The position numbers were made by a program, and so were the translations under genes. Source: Pseudomonas sp. NC02 (GTDB lineage: Bacteria; Pseudomonadota; Gammaproteobacteria; Pseudomonadales; Pseudomonadaceae). Taken from it: a stretch of 64,000 bases of DNA. The notes under the pieces were generated by a model. That model was not told the origin of the DNA, did no database searches, and saw nothing but the letters and a program-made list of their open reading frames with translations. This document shows positions 1 to 9,665 of this stretch, piece after piece; the stretch's first letter is position 1, and the number at the start of each line of letters is the position of its first letter. The DNA lies in assembly GCF_002874965.1 (NCBI RefSeq), contig NZ_CP025624.1, positions 1,860,001-1,924,000 on the forward strand, in the 5' to 3' direction.

Positions 1-732
1 CATCGAAACGGGCTGCCCGAGCATCGCGGCTTCCGCTTCAATCCCGCCCACACCCCAGCCCAATACGCCGAGGCCGTTGATCATGGTGGTGTGGGAGTCG
101 GTGCCGACCAGGGTGTCGGGGAAGGCATAGGTGCGGCCGTCTTCATCCTTGGTCCACACGGTGCGGCCGAGGTATTCCAGGTTGACCTGGTGACAGATGC
201 CGGTGCCCGGTGGCACTACGCTGAAGTTGTCGAAGGCGCTCTGGCCCCAGCGCAGGAAGGCGTAGCGTTCGCCGTTGCGCTGCATTTCAATGTCGACGTT
301 TTCCTGGAAGGCGCCGGTGTTGGCGAACTTGTCGACCATCACCGAGTGGTCGATCACCAGGTCCACCGGTGACAGCGGGTTGATGCGTTGCGGGTCACCG
401 CCGGCCTTGGCCACGGCGGCGCGCATGGCGGCCAGGTCGACCACGGCGGGCACGCCGGTAAAGTCTTGCATCAGCACCCGGGCGGGGCGGTACTGGATCT
501 CGCGGTCGGAGCGGCGCTCCTTGAGCCAGGCGGCAATGGCCTTGAGGTCGGCTCCGGTGACGGTCTTTTCGTCTTCCCAGCGCAGCAGGTTTTCCAGCAG
601 CACCTTGAGGGACATCGGCAGCTTGTCCAGATCACCCAGGCTCTTGGCGGCTTCGGGCAGGCTGAAGTAGTGATAGGTCTTGTCGTCGATCTGTAAGGTT
701 TTAAGGGTTCTCAGACTATCAAGGGATGACAT
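1..732 (-). CDS. acnA: Aconitate hydratase A, N-terminal part (cut by window edge)
   Basis: Reading the reverse strand from the ATG at 730-732 gives about 244 residues with no stop before base 1. The protein begins [18 protein letters not shown] and continues with [23 protein letters not shown] and [15 protein letters not shown], all hallmarks of the AcnA/IRP-type aconitase N-terminal domain. The family converts citrate to isocitrate through cis-aconitate in the TCA cycle, in the cytoplasm, using a [4Fe-4S] cluster. The cluster cysteines lie in the part of the gene outside the window, so they cannot be checked. It is divergent from rlmM with a 191-bp gap. Confidence 0.95.
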   Translation of the reverse strand, partial: MSSLDSLRTLKTLQIDDKTYHYFSLPEAAKSLGDLDKLPMSLKVLLENLLRWEDEKTVTGADLKAIAAWLKERRSDREIQYRPARVLMQDFTGVPAVVDLAAMRAAVAKAGGDPQRINPLSPVDLVIDHSVMVDKFANTGAFQENVDIEMQRNGERYAFLRWGQSAFDNFSVVPPGTGICHQVNLEYLGRTVWTKDEDGRTYAFPDTLVGTDSHTTMINGLGVLGWGVGGIEAEAAMLGQPVSM

Positions 733-923
733 TACATGACTCCTTATGGTCCGCACGGCTACGGACCTGACGGGACGAACAGAGCTTACAAATTAGCCCT
801 GTTTTAAGTAGCTGGCTAATTACTGGACTCTATCAATAAGTCCAAGGTTCCGAACTCGGCTATCATGCGCGCGTTTTCATGACAGGCATTGCGCTATAGC
901 AAGCCCGTGATCCAGGAGAGTTG

Positions 924-1997
924 ATGAACACCCTTTTTATGCACTGCCGCCCGGGTTTTGAAGGCGAAGTCTGTTCCGAGATCGCGGAACACGCCGCACG
1001 CCTGAACGTTTCGGGCTATGCCAAGGCCAAGACCGGCAGCGCCTGCGCCGAATTTGTCTGCACCGAAGAAGACGGCGCCCAGCGCCTGATGCGCGGCCAA
1101 CGCTTTGCCGAGCTGATCTTCCCGAGGCAGTGGGCGCGCGGGGTGTTCATCGACTTGCCGGAAACCGACCGTATCAGCGTGATCCTCGCGCACCTGCGGG
1201 ATTTCCCGGTGTGCGGCAGCCTGTGGCTGGAAATGGTCGACACCAATGACGGCAAGGAGCTGTCGAACTTCTGCAAGAAATTCGAAGTTCACTTGCGCAA
1301 GGCGCTGATGGCCGCCGGCAAACTGGTGGAAGACGCCAGCAAGCCGCGCCTGCTGTTGACCTTCAAGAGCGGCCGCGAAGTGTTCATGGGCCTGGCCGAG
1401 TCAAACAACTCGGCCATGTGGCCGATGGGCATCCCGCGCCTCAAATTCCCGCGGGACGCGCCAAGCCGCTCGACCTTGAAGCTGGAAGAGGCCTGGCACC
1501 ACTTTATCCCCCGTGATCAGTGGGACGAGCGCCTGCACAGCGACATGACCGGCGTCGACCTCGGCGCAGCGCCTGGCGGCTGGACCTGGCAACTGGTCAA
1601 CCGCGGCATGCTGGTGACCGCCATCGACAACGGCCCGATGGCCGAAAGCCTGATGGATACCGGGCTGGTGCAGCACTTGATGGCCGACGGCTTTATCTAC
1701 ACCCCCAAGCAGCCGGTGGACTGGATGGTCTGCGACATCGTCGAGAAACCGGCGCGCAATGCGGCCCTGTTGGAAACCTGGATCGGCGAGGGACATTGCC
1801 GCGAAGCAGTGGTCAACCTGAAGTTGCCGATGAAGCAGCGTTATGCCGAAGTGAAGCGCCTGCTTGAACGCATCGCGGAAGGCTTCAAGGAACGTGGCAT
1901 CCGGGTGGAGATCGGCTGCAAGCAGCTGTACCACGACCGTGAAGAAGTGACCTGCCATTTGCGCCGGTTGGATGTGAAGAAGCCAAAGGCCCGGTAA
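924..1997 (+). CDS. rlmM: 23S rRNA 2'-O-ribose C2498 methyltransferase RlmM
   Basis: 357 residues. The N-terminus (HCRPGFEGEVCSEIAE) is the RlmM THUMP-type RNA-binding part. The C-terminal Rossmann-like methyltransferase domain has the SAM-binding loop LGAAPGGWTWQ near residue 213 and the acidic stretch DWMVCDIVEKPARN. RlmM methylates the 2'-O of C2498 in 23S rRNA. An in-frame TTG lies one codon upstream, but the ATG at 924 is preferred because AGGAG (914-918) is well placed for it. The length is normal for the family. It is a single gene followed by a lone REP copy. Confidence 0.95.
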   Translation: MNTLFMHCRPGFEGEVCSEIAEHAARLNVSGYAKAKTGSACAEFVCTEEDGAQRLMRGQRFAELIFPRQWARGVFIDLPETDRISVILAHLRDFPVCGSLWLEMVDTNDGKELSNFCKKFEVHLRKALMAAGKLVEDASKPRLLLTFKSGREVFMGLAESNNSAMWPMGIPRLKFPRDAPSRSTLKLEEAWHHFIPRDQWDERLHSDMTGVDLGAAPGGWTWQLVNRGMLVTAIDNGPMAESLMDTGLVQHLMADGFIYTPKQPVDWMVCDIVEKPARNAALLETWIGEGHCREAVVNLKLPMKQRYAEVKRLLERIAEGFKERGIRVEIGCKQLYHDREEVTCHLRRLDVKKPKAR

Positions 1998-2008
1998 ACG
2001 CTGCTCAA

Positions 2009-2032
2009 TGTAGGAGCGAGCTTGCTCGCGAA
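2009..2032. repeat. Single REP copy (variant)
   Basis: TGTAGGAGCGAGCTTGCTCG followed by CGAA matches the REP core repeated across the window, with two or three substitutions. It sits between rlmM and tusA without an inverted partner. Confidence 0.75.
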
Positions 2033-2105
2033 AAAACCGAGGGCGCCGCTGGCTACCTGGCGCCCCGCGTTACCGTTAAAATGCCGGCCTGTTTAGGAGT
2101 AAACC

Positions 2106-2357
2106 ATGAGCCTGACCCCTGATTTACCCGTCGATGCCGTCCTCGACGCCACCGGCCTCAACTGCCCGGAGCCAGTGATGATGCTGCACCAGCACATCCG
2201 CGACCTGGCGCCCGGAGGCTTGCTCAAGGTAATCGCGACCGATCCGTCGACCCGTCGCGACATCCCCAAGTTCTGCGTGTTTCTCGACCATGAACTGGTG
2301 GACCAGCAGGAGCAGGCCGGTACCTACCTATACTGGATCCGCAAGAAATCGGCTTAA
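2106..2357 (+). CDS. tusA: Sulfur carrier protein TusA
   Basis: 83 residues with the TusA signature [12 protein letters not shown]; Cys20 is the sulfur-accepting residue. TusA takes persulfide sulfur from IscS and passes it on for 2-thiouridine modification of tRNA. The start at 2106 follows AGGAG (2095-2099). The stop codon TAA (2355-2357) overlaps the stop of the convergent MATE gene by three bases, so the two genes share their 3' ends. Confidence 0.95.
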   Translation: MSLTPDLPVDAVLDATGLNCPEPVMMLHQHIRDLAPGGLLKVIATDPSTRRDIPKFCVFLDHELVDQQEQAGTYLYWIRKKSA

Positions 2358-3742
2358 GCCCGGCGAATCCGCTTGCGTGCGCTGCGCACCAGGCGGATCA
2401 CCAGCATCGCCGCGGCACAGCTCAGGCCCACGATCAGCCCCTGCCACAAGCCGCTCGGGCCGCGGGCGTCGCCCAGCCACTCGGTCAGCCCCAGCGCGTA
2501 GCCCACCGGCAAGCCCACGCCCCAATACGCAAACAACGTCAGCACCATGGTCACCCGAGTGTCCTGGTAACCACGTAGTGCGCCGGCGGCCGTGACCTGG
2601 ATCGCGTCCGAGAACTGAAACAGCGCCGCAAACACAATCAGCATCGCCGCCACCTGGATCACCAGCGGATCCTGGGTGTAGATGGTGGCGATCTGTTCGC
2701 GAAACAGCAGCATCAGGCTGCAGGACAGGCAGGCATACACCAGCGCCGTGCCCATTCCGACACCTGCGGCAAAGCGCGCCTCACGGGGTTCGCCACGGCC
2801 CAGGGCCTGGCCCACGCGCACGGTGACCGCCATGCTCAGGGAGTAGGGGATCATGAACACCAGCGAGCTGAAGTTCAGCGCGATCTGGTGTCCGGCCACC
2901 ACCGTGGCACCGAGGCTGCCGATCAGCAGCGCGATCACCGCAAAAATGCTCGACTCGGCAAACACCGCGATCCCGATGGGCAAGCCAATGCTCAACACAC
3001 GCTTGATCACCGACCATTGCGGCCAGTCAAAGCGCTTGAACAGCTCGCTGCTCTGATACACCGGTGCCCAGCGGGTCCAGGCGGCCAGGCCAAGCATCAT
3101 CACCCACATCACGATCGCCGTGGCCCAGCCACAACCGATGCCGCCCATGGCCGGCACGCCGAAGTGGCCGTAGATAAACACATAGTTCAGCGGAATATTC
3201 AGCGCCAGCCCGCACAGGCCCATGACCATGCTCGGCCGCGTTCGGCCCAGCCCGTCGCTGAAGCAGCGCAGCACGTAATACAACGCAATGGCCGGCATGC
3301 CCGAGGCGATGCCGTGCAGGTAGCCCATGCACGGCTTGATCAGCTCGGGATCGACCTTCATCACATGCAGGATCGGTTCGGCACTGATCAGCAACAGCAG
3401 CGCGGTAATCCCCACCACCAGCGCCAGCCACATCGACTGGCGCACCAGCGGGCCGATTTCACCGTGGGTGCCGGCGCCGAAGCGTTGGGCGACTTTCGGC
3501 GTGGTGGCCAGCAGGGTGCCGGTCATCAGCAGGTACACCGGGATCCAGATGGAGTTGCCCAGGGCGACTGCCGCCAGGTCCCGGGAACTCACACGCCCGG
3601 CCATCACGGCATCGACAAAGCCCATGGCGGTGGTCGCCAGTTGCCCGATCATGATCGGCAGGGCCAGGGCCAGCAGATTGCGCACTTCAAGGCTGACGCG
3701 GGCGGGGCGGGAGAGGGCGGTGGTGGTTGTGGCAGTGTTCAC
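2354..3742 (-). CDS. MATE-family multidrug/cation antiporter (NorM/PmpM type)
   Basis: 462 residues with about 12 hydrophobic segments in two MatE halves. The N-terminal half has the family pattern [20 protein letters not shown] and DAVMAGRVS; the second half starts near [15 protein letters not shown]. Family members expel cationic drugs and dyes across the inner membrane using Na+ or H+; the actual substrate cannot be told from sequence. The C-terminus is basic ([13 protein letters not shown]). It is convergent with tusA with overlapping stop codons and has no neighbouring regulator. Confidence 0.9.
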   Translation of the reverse strand: MNTATTTTALSRPARVSLEVRNLLALALPIMIGQLATTAMGFVDAVMAGRVSSRDLAAVALGNSIWIPVYLLMTGTLLATTPKVAQRFGAGTHGEIGPLVRQSMWLALVVGITALLLLISAEPILHVMKVDPELIKPCMGYLHGIASGMPAIALYYVLRCFSDGLGRTRPSMVMGLCGLALNIPLNYVFIYGHFGVPAMGGIGCGWATAIVMWVMMLGLAAWTRWAPVYQSSELFKRFDWPQWSVIKRVLSIGLPIGIAVFAESSIFAVIALLIGSLGATVVAGHQIALNFSSLVFMIPYSLSMAVTVRVGQALGRGEPREARFAAGVGMGTALVYACLSCSLMLLFREQIATIYTQDPLVIQVAAMLIVFAALFQFSDAIQVTAAGALRGYQDTRVTMVLTLFAYWGVGLPVGYALGLTEWLGDARGPSGLWQGLIVGLSCAAAMLVIRLVRSARKRIRRA

Positions 3743-3858
3743 GTACGGATGTCCGATAGGGGGAGCGCAGGACGGCGCATTCTACGCCTTGACGTGTTGG
3801 TCAGGAAAAAACCTGTGTTGTGGATTTGTAAACACATCCCCGCGCATATATAGCGTTT

Positions 3859-4025
3859 TGTGGTGAGGGCGCTTGCTGTGGTGAGGGAGCTTGCTGTGGC
3901 GAGGGAGCTTGCTCCCGCTGGGCTGCGCAGCAGCCCCATAACGGGCAACCGATGTGTACCTGAAAAAACACGGTGCTGCATTTGGGAGCGCTGCGCACTC
4001 CAGCGGGAGCAAGCTCCCTCGCCAC
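3859..4025. repeat. REP cluster with three 18-bp tandem heads
   Basis: Three near-identical 18-bp units lie head to tail (3859-3876 TGTGGTGAGGGCGCTTGC, then two with one or two changes). The last continues into a complete REP arm, and an inverted arm ends at 4025. The cluster fills most of the 327-bp gap between the divergent MATE gene and pdxB. Apart from the promoters both genes must have here, nothing else is recognised in the gap. Confidence 0.8.
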
Positions 4026-4069
4026 AAGGAAAACCGCTGTACACTGCTGATCCGCGAAAGGAGCCTGCC

Positions 4070-5212
4070 ATGCTGATTGTTGCCGACGAAAATATCCCGC
4101 TGCTCGATGCATTCTTCGAAGGATTCGGCGAGATTCGCCGGGTTCCGGGCCGGTCCATCGACCGCGCGACGATCGAGCAGGCCGATGTGCTGCTGGTGCG
4201 TTCGGTGACCAACGTCAACCGGGCCTTGCTCGAAGGCACGCCGGTGCGGTTTGTCGGCACCTGCACCATCGGCACTGATCACCTCGACCTCGATTACTTC
4301 CAGCGCGCCGGCATCCAATGGTCCAGCGCCCCCGGCTGCAATGCCCGTGGCGTGGTCGACTATGTACTGGGCAGCCTGCTGACCCTGGCCGAGGTCGAAG
4401 GCGCCGACCTGGCCCAGCGCACCTACGGTGTGGTGGGTGCCGGTGAAGTCGGCGGGCGTCTGGTCAAGGTGCTCAAGGCGTTGGGCTGGAACGTGCTGGT
4501 GTGCGACCCGCCCCGGCAGATCGCCGAGGACGGTGATTACGTCAGCCTGGAGCAGATCGTCGAGCAGTGCGATGTGATCAGTCTGCACACGCCGCTGAAC
4601 AAATCCGGCAACGGCTCCACCTGGCACTTGTTCGACCGCGAGCGCCTCAACCAGCTCAAGCCCGGTGCCTGGCTGATCAACGCCAGCCGCGGCCCGGTGG
4701 TGGACAACGCCGCCCTCAAGGAGGTGCTGCTGGCGCGCGAAGACCTGCAGGCCGTGCTGGATGTGTGGGAAGGCGAGCCGCAGGTGGACGTCGACCTGGC
4801 CGACCTGTGTGTGCTGGCCACCCCGCATATCGCCGGCTACAGCCTGGACGGCAAGCAGCGCGGCACGGCGCAGATCTATCAGGCGTTTTGCCGGCATCTT
4901 GGTCAGGACCCGACGATTCAATTGAGCGACTTGCTGCCGGAGCCGTGGCTGGCCGAAGTCAGCCTCAATGCCAATACCGATCCGGCCTGGGCCTTGGCGA
5001 CCCTGTGCCGCAGCGTGTACGACCCGCGCCGTGATGACGCGGATTTCCGCCGCAGCCTGGTAGGCACAGTGGATGAGCAGCGCAAGGCCTTCGACCTATT
5101 GCGCAAGCACTACCCCGAGCGGCGTGAGATTGACGGCTTGAAAGTGCGGATCAACGGCGAGTCTGCCGCCTTGTCGAGCATCGTGGCAGCATTGGGCGCA
5201 CAGGCAATCTGA
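4070..5212 (+). CDS. pdxB: Erythronate-4-phosphate dehydrogenase
   Basis: 380 residues, the usual PdxB length in Pseudomonas. It oxidises 4-phospho-D-erythronate in the DXP-dependent pyridoxal 5'-phosphate pathway. It has the NAD-binding fold of the D-2-hydroxyacid dehydrogenases ([12 protein letters not shown] near residue 121), the substrate/NAD segment [11 protein letters not shown] and the catalytic-His region [10 protein letters not shown], then the PdxB-specific C-terminal dimerisation domain. The reading frame stays open about 70 codons upstream, but only through REP sequence; the ATG at 4070 follows AAAGGAG and starts the conserved [12 protein letters not shown]. Confidence 0.96.
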   Translation: MLIVADENIPLLDAFFEGFGEIRRVPGRSIDRATIEQADVLLVRSVTNVNRALLEGTPVRFVGTCTIGTDHLDLDYFQRAGIQWSSAPGCNARGVVDYVLGSLLTLAEVEGADLAQRTYGVVGAGEVGGRLVKVLKALGWNVLVCDPPRQIAEDGDYVSLEQIVEQCDVISLHTPLNKSGNGSTWHLFDRERLNQLKPGAWLINASRGPVVDNAALKEVLLAREDLQAVLDVWEGEPQVDVDLADLCVLATPHIAGYSLDGKQRGTAQIYQAFCRHLGQDPTIQLSDLLPEPWLAEVSLNANTDPAWALATLCRSVYDPRRDDADFRRSLVGTVDEQRKAFDLLRKHYPERREIDGLKVRINGESAALSSIVAALGAQAI

Positions 5213-5218
5213 AGGCAT

Positions 5219-5248
5219 AAAAAACCCGGCCATCAAGGCCGGGTTTAA
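5219..5248. terminator. Bidirectional rho-independent terminator
   Basis: AAAACCCGGCC / loop ATCAA / GGCCGGGTTT lies between the convergent pdxB and the small gene at 5264. A- and T-runs on both sides let it act in both directions. Confidence 0.85.
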
Positions 5249-5263
5249 GAGAGCGTGGGCGAA

Positions 5264-5437
5264 TCAGCCTCGCTTGGCAGGCTTGACCAATTTCTGTTCC
5301 AGTTCGGCGCACGCGCTCTGGATCATTTCTTCGGTGATTTGCACTTCGCGGCCCTGAGCGTCGATGTACGAGCAAGGCAATTGCTGCGGTTGGCGGATCA
5401 CTTGAATTTTGGCGTTGCTGCTGTTTTGCAAGGACAT
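5264..5437 (-). CDS. Small conserved Pseudomonas protein (PA1571-like)
   Basis: 57 residues, MSLQNSSNAKIQVIRQPQ..., hydrophilic, with acidic EITEEM and a basic tail KLVKPAKRG. It resembles the short uncharacterised family annotated as PA1571-like in Pseudomonas; no function is known to me. The start is taken at 5437 because GGGGAG sits seven bases upstream; the in-frame ATG five codons earlier overlaps that ribosome-binding site. Convergent with pdxB. Confidence 0.7.
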   Translation of the reverse strand: MSLQNSSNAKIQVIRQPQQLPCSYIDAQGREVQITEEMIQSACAELEQKLVKPAKRG

Positions 5438-5692
5438 GGCCCGTCTCCCCATCAGGTTGTGTACCTACTTTAAAACCCCCGCGTGACCGCGTTGTTACAA
5501 CTCCTTGCGCGGCCCGCAGATCGAATGCCCAGTCCAGCAGAAACCGATACAAATTTCCAGCCGGTCCTTAGACCGATAGCCTCTAGGGCCTAGGTTCGGT
5601 GAGCATAATTAACCTGACTCATTGTGATTCGCTCAAGTTCCCCCCATGTAGCTATGCAGGTTCCCGTCTCCAACCTTCAGGTGAAACCCTCC

Positions 5693-7462
5693 ATGCTCTC
5701 AGCCCGTCAACGCCGCGCGATTCGCCTGGCCAGTCGCTTCGTCGCTCCCTACCGCTGGCAGGCCCTGGGCGCCTTGTTGGCGCTGATCGTCACCGCCGGC
5801 ATTACCTTGTCCATGGGCCAGGGTATTCGCCTGCTGGTGGACCAGGGGTTCATGACCCAGTCGCCGCACCTGCTCAACCAATCCATCGGTCTGTTCATGA
5901 TCCTGGTGCTGGGCCTGGCGGTGGGCACCTTTGCGCGATTTTACCTGGTGTCGTGGATCGGCGAGCGGGTGGTGGCGGACATCCGGCGGCAGGTGTTCAA
6001 CCACTTGATCTACCTGCATCCGGGCTTCTACGAAAACAACCGCAGCTCGGAAATCCAGTCCCGGCTGACCACCGACACCACCTTGCTGCAATCGGTGATC
6101 GGCTCCTCGCTGTCGCTGTTCCTGCGCAACGCCTTGATGGTGATCGGCGGGATCGTGCTGCTGTTTGTCACCAACCCCAAGCTCACCAGCATCGTCGTGA
6201 TAGCGCTGCCACTGGTGCTGGCGCCGATCCTGATCTTCGGCCGCCGGGTGCGCAGCCTGTCGCGCCAGAGCCAGGATCGCATCGCCGATGTCGGCAGCTA
6301 TGTGTCCGAGACCCTCGGCCAGATCAAGACCGTGCAGGCCTACAACCACCAGGTCCAGGACGAACAGCGCTTCGCGCTGACGGTGGAAGAGGCCTTCACC
6401 ACCGCCCGCAAACGCATCGTGCAGCGCGCCTGGCTGATTACCCTGGTGATCATGCTGGTGCTGGGCGCCGTGGGCGTGATGCTCTGGGTCGGCGGCATGG
6501 ACGTGATCGGCGGGCGCATTTCCGGTGGTGAGCTGGCGGCGTTCGTGTTCTACAGCCTGATCGTCGGCAGTGCCGTCGGTACCTTGAGTGAAGTGTTGGG
6601 CGAGTTGCAGCGCGCCGCCGGTGCGGCGGAGCGGATTGGCGAATTGCTGCAGTCGAGCAATGAGATCAAGGCGCCCGAAGCCAACGTGATCAAGTTGCCG
6701 GAGCGGGTCAGTGGCCGCCTGGAAATCCAGGATTTGCGCTTCTCTTATCCTTCGCGTCCGGATCGTTTTGCCATCGACGGCTTGAGCCTGAGCATCAATG
6801 CTGGCGAAACCCTGGCCCTGGTCGGTCCGTCCGGCGCGGGTAAATCGACGATGTTCGATCTGTTGCTGCGTTTCTACGATCCCCAGCAAGGCCGCATCCT
6901 GCTTGAAGGCCACCCGCTGACCGAGCTGGATCCGCTGGACCTGCGCCGCTGTTTCGCCCTGGTGTCCCAGAGCCCGGCGCTGTTCTTTGGCACTGTCGAA
7001 GAGAACATCCGCTACGGCAATCCGTCGGCCACCTTTGCCCAGGTCGAGGAGGCGGCGCGCATCGCCCACGCCCACGACTTCATTTTGCAAATGCCCGACG
7101 GCTACCAGACCCACCTGGGCGACGGCGGCATGGGCCTTTCGGGCGGCCAGCGCCAACGCCTGGCCATCGCCCGGGCCTTGTTGGTGGATGCACCGATCCT
7201 GCTGCTGGACGAAGCCACCAGCGCGCTGGACGCCCAGAGCGAACACCTGATCCAGCAGGCGCTGCCGCAGTTGATGGAAGGGCGCACCACCCTGGTCATC
7301 GCCCACCGGCTGGCCACGGTGAAGAATGCCGACCGGATTGCCGTGATGGACCAGGGCAAGCTGGTGGCGGTGGGGACGCATCAGCAACTGATCGCCAGCA
7401 ATCCGCTGTATGCACGGCTGGCGGCGTTGCAGTTCAGTGATGGTGAGTCGACCACCCACTGA
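5693..7462 (+). CDS. MsbA/LmrA-type ABC exporter (fused permease-ATPase)
   Basis: 589 residues: a six-helix exporter transmembrane domain (about residues 20-320), then a nucleotide-binding domain with Walker A GPSGAGKST (near 378), Q-loop FALVSQSP, signature LSGGQRQRLAIARAL (near 482), Walker B LLLDEATSALD and the H-loop IAHRLATV. Family members work as homodimers that flip lipids or export drugs. This is the stand-alone Pseudomonas paralogue, not the msbA beside lpxK, so its substrate is unknown. The start at 5693 has AGGTG nine bases upstream; two earlier in-frame ATGs lack a ribosome-binding site. Confidence 0.88.
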   Translation: MLSARQRRAIRLASRFVAPYRWQALGALLALIVTAGITLSMGQGIRLLVDQGFMTQSPHLLNQSIGLFMILVLGLAVGTFARFYLVSWIGERVVADIRRQVFNHLIYLHPGFYENNRSSEIQSRLTTDTTLLQSVIGSSLSLFLRNALMVIGGIVLLFVTNPKLTSIVVIALPLVLAPILIFGRRVRSLSRQSQDRIADVGSYVSETLGQIKTVQAYNHQVQDEQRFALTVEEAFTTARKRIVQRAWLITLVIMLVLGAVGVMLWVGGMDVIGGRISGGELAAFVFYSLIVGSAVGTLSEVLGELQRAAGAAERIGELLQSSNEIKAPEANVIKLPERVSGRLEIQDLRFSYPSRPDRFAIDGLSLSINAGETLALVGPSGAGKSTMFDLLLRFYDPQQGRILLEGHPLTELDPLDLRRCFALVSQSPALFFGTVEENIRYGNPSATFAQVEEAARIAHAHDFILQMPDGYQTHLGDGGMGLSGGQRQRLAIARALLVDAPILLLDEATSALDAQSEHLIQQALPQLMEGRTTLVIAHRLATVKNADRIAVMDQGKLVAVGTHQQLIASNPLYARLAALQFSDGESTTH

Positions 7463-7474
7463 TTCACCGCCCAC

Positions 7475-7510
7475 AAAAAATGCCCGCATCTCTCAATGCG
7501 GGCATTTTTT
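7475..7510. terminator. Bidirectional terminator
   Basis: AAAAAATGCCCGCAT / loop / ATGCGGGCATTTTTT is symmetrical and lies between the convergent ABC exporter and slt. Confidence 0.9.
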
Positions 7511-7524
7511 ATGGGACGCGTTAC

Positions 7525-9453
7525 TCACTGATCATCAAAATACCGCTCATGCCAATCCACCAGCGGCTGCGGTGCATTGAGCTTCTGCCCGTAGATCACC
7601 GAATAAGACAGCACGTTCTGCACATACTGGCGGGTTTCGTCGAACGGGATGCTTTCCACCCACACATCGAAACTCAGGTGATCGGCGCCGCGCAGCCATT
7701 GGCGTACACGGCCCGGGCCGGCGTTGTAGGCAGCGGTGGCGAGCACGCGGTTGCCGTTGAACTGGGCGTGGACCTGGCTCAGGTAGGCGGCGCCGAGCTG
7801 GATGTTCTTGTCCGGGTCGAGCACCTGCTGCTGCGAAGCCAGCGGGATGCTGAACTTTCGCGCAGTCTCCTTGGCGGTACCGGGCATCAGTTGCATCAGG
7901 CCGGTGGCGCCGACGCCGGAGCGCGCGTCGTCCATGAAGGCGCTTTCCTGGCGGGTGATCGCAAATACCCAGCTGGAATGCACGCCGCGGACCTTGGCTT
8001 CGCGCACCAGGGTGTCGCGGTGGGCCATCGGGAAGCGGATGTCCAGGTCGTCCCAGTACTGCGCCTGGCTGATGGTGCGGATCGCCGGGAAGTACCACTT
8101 CATGTCATAGGCCAGCTTGGCCTGGGCGACCATTTCGTCGCGGTTGAAATGCCGGCTGACGTGGTACCACTCGCGGCGGCCATCAACGATCTGGCCACGG
8201 GCGTAGAACTCCAGGGCGCGGCGCACGCCCGGTGTGTTGCGTACCTTGTTCATCAGCGCCTGGCTCATCACCAGTGGCTTGTTGTTCAGTTGGTACGGGG
8301 ACTGGGAGCGATCCGCCGCCAGGAAACCGTAAAAGTCTCGTTCCTTGGCCAGGCCCTTGTACATCACCAGGGCTTGCGGGTTCTTCGGCTCTGCCAGTTC
8401 CAGGCTGCGGGCCTGCCAGTAGCGCCAGCGGTTGGTGGTGGCCAAATCCTGGGGCAGCTTGCGGGTCAACTGGTAGGCGTCTTCCCAGCGGGCCAGGCGC
8501 AACAGCAGGCGCAGGCGCCATTCGGAAACGGTGTTGTCCCGCAGTTCCGGATCGTATTTGGTCATCACGTCGAGGGCGCGCGGGTCGTAGCGACGCGCCA
8601 GGGTCAGGCCGATTTCCCGGGCGATCGACACTTTTTCGTCACGAGAGAAGTGCATGCTGCTGGCATAACCGTCGAGCAGGGCCATGGCCTTGTCCGGGTC
8701 CTGGCGTGCCAGGCGGCGCAGGCCCAGGCCTACGGCGTCGGACATGGCCTCGTTGGCCGGCAGGAAGCGCGATGGGTCGCTCAGCATGTCGGGCTTCTGC
8801 GCCACGTCCACCATCAGGCGGCCCTGGGCGCCGAGGGTCGGCAGGGTCTTCACCAGGCTGTTGGCCAGCGGATAGTTGCGGGCTTCGGCGGCCAGCTTGG
8901 CGCGGTCCCAGATCTTCTGTTCGGTCAGTTGGCCGTCGGCGGCCCACTGGCCAAAGGTGGCATCACAGGCAGCAGGCTGGGATTTACCGGTCAGCCACAG
9001 CTTCTCGGTGGTTTTATAGCCTTCGGCTTTTTGGTTGTGGGTCAGCTGGAATTGGCCATGGAGGCAGTCCAGTTCGACGAAATTGAGTTTGGCGTCGTAG
9101 TACTTTTCAAAGGTTTGCCAGTCGCCACGGTCGGCCAGCCAGCGCAACCAGCGCAGTTTCATCCAGTTGGCCTGGGGCAGGTCGCCGTTCTTGGCGAGGA
9201 ATTGTTCGATCTCCTCGTTGCTGGCGGTTTTCAGTCGCGCGGTCAGCTCGTCGTAGGCGAGGTACGGCGTCAACGGGTAGTCGGCCAGGGCCTGGCTGTA
9301 TTGGAAATACGGGCCGCTGTCGCCTTTGGCGAGGGCTCGTTTGGCTTCATCGTAATATTGACGTTGGGTGGTGAGGTCCACGGCCTGGGCAGATTGAACG
9401 GCGGTGGCAGAAAGAAGCAGACAAGATAAAAAGCTGAAAAGGCGACTGCGCAT
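7525..9453 (-). CDS. slt: Soluble lytic murein transglycosylase
   Basis: 642 residues. An N-terminal Sec signal peptide (MRSRLFSFLSCLLLSATAVQ, cleavage near SAQA) sends it to the periplasm. A long alpha-helical U-shaped domain follows, then the catalytic SLT domain with RQESAF (catalytic Glu near residue 501), GATGLMQLMPGTA and LATAAYNAGPGRVRQW. It cleaves the MurNAc-GlcNAc bond of peptidoglycan to 1,6-anhydro products, which the downstream NagZ (23054) helps recycle. The in-frame start 16 codons upstream is rejected because the signal peptide begins at 9453. Confidence 0.94.
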   Translation of the reverse strand: MRSRLFSFLSCLLLSATAVQSAQAVDLTTQRQYYDEAKRALAKGDSGPYFQYSQALADYPLTPYLAYDELTARLKTASNEEIEQFLAKNGDLPQANWMKLRWLRWLADRGDWQTFEKYYDAKLNFVELDCLHGQFQLTHNQKAEGYKTTEKLWLTGKSQPAACDATFGQWAADGQLTEQKIWDRAKLAAEARNYPLANSLVKTLPTLGAQGRLMVDVAQKPDMLSDPSRFLPANEAMSDAVGLGLRRLARQDPDKAMALLDGYASSMHFSRDEKVSIAREIGLTLARRYDPRALDVMTKYDPELRDNTVSEWRLRLLLRLARWEDAYQLTRKLPQDLATTNRWRYWQARSLELAEPKNPQALVMYKGLAKERDFYGFLAADRSQSPYQLNNKPLVMSQALMNKVRNTPGVRRALEFYARGQIVDGRREWYHVSRHFNRDEMVAQAKLAYDMKWYFPAIRTISQAQYWDDLDIRFPMAHRDTLVREAKVRGVHSSWVFAITRQESAFMDDARSGVGATGLMQLMPGTAKETARKFSIPLASQQQVLDPDKNIQLGAAYLSQVHAQFNGNRVLATAAYNAGPGRVRQWLRGADHLSFDVWVESIPFDETRQYVQNVLSYSVIYGQKLNAPQPLVDWHERYFDDQ

Positions 9454-9665
9454 GAGACGTCCGTGCAGAGGAATCTGGACTAGTGCCGACGTCGCCGACA
9501 CTGATTGCCCCTAGCTTAGCCTTTTGCCCGCAACCGGTGAAAGCTTTGCCGGTCGCTTCGTTCAAGTTCATCTGAAATGTCCAACAGAACGTGTCAGCGG
9601 CGAAAATGCCGGCCGCCTCGAGCCCTAAGTCAGGTAGAATGCGCGCCCAGTTTTTGGAGAAGCGT

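Noticed and set aside
3860..4069. 70-codon N-terminal extension of pdxB
   Set aside because: It reads through REP repeats, and the conserved PdxB start with a ribosome-binding site is at 4070.
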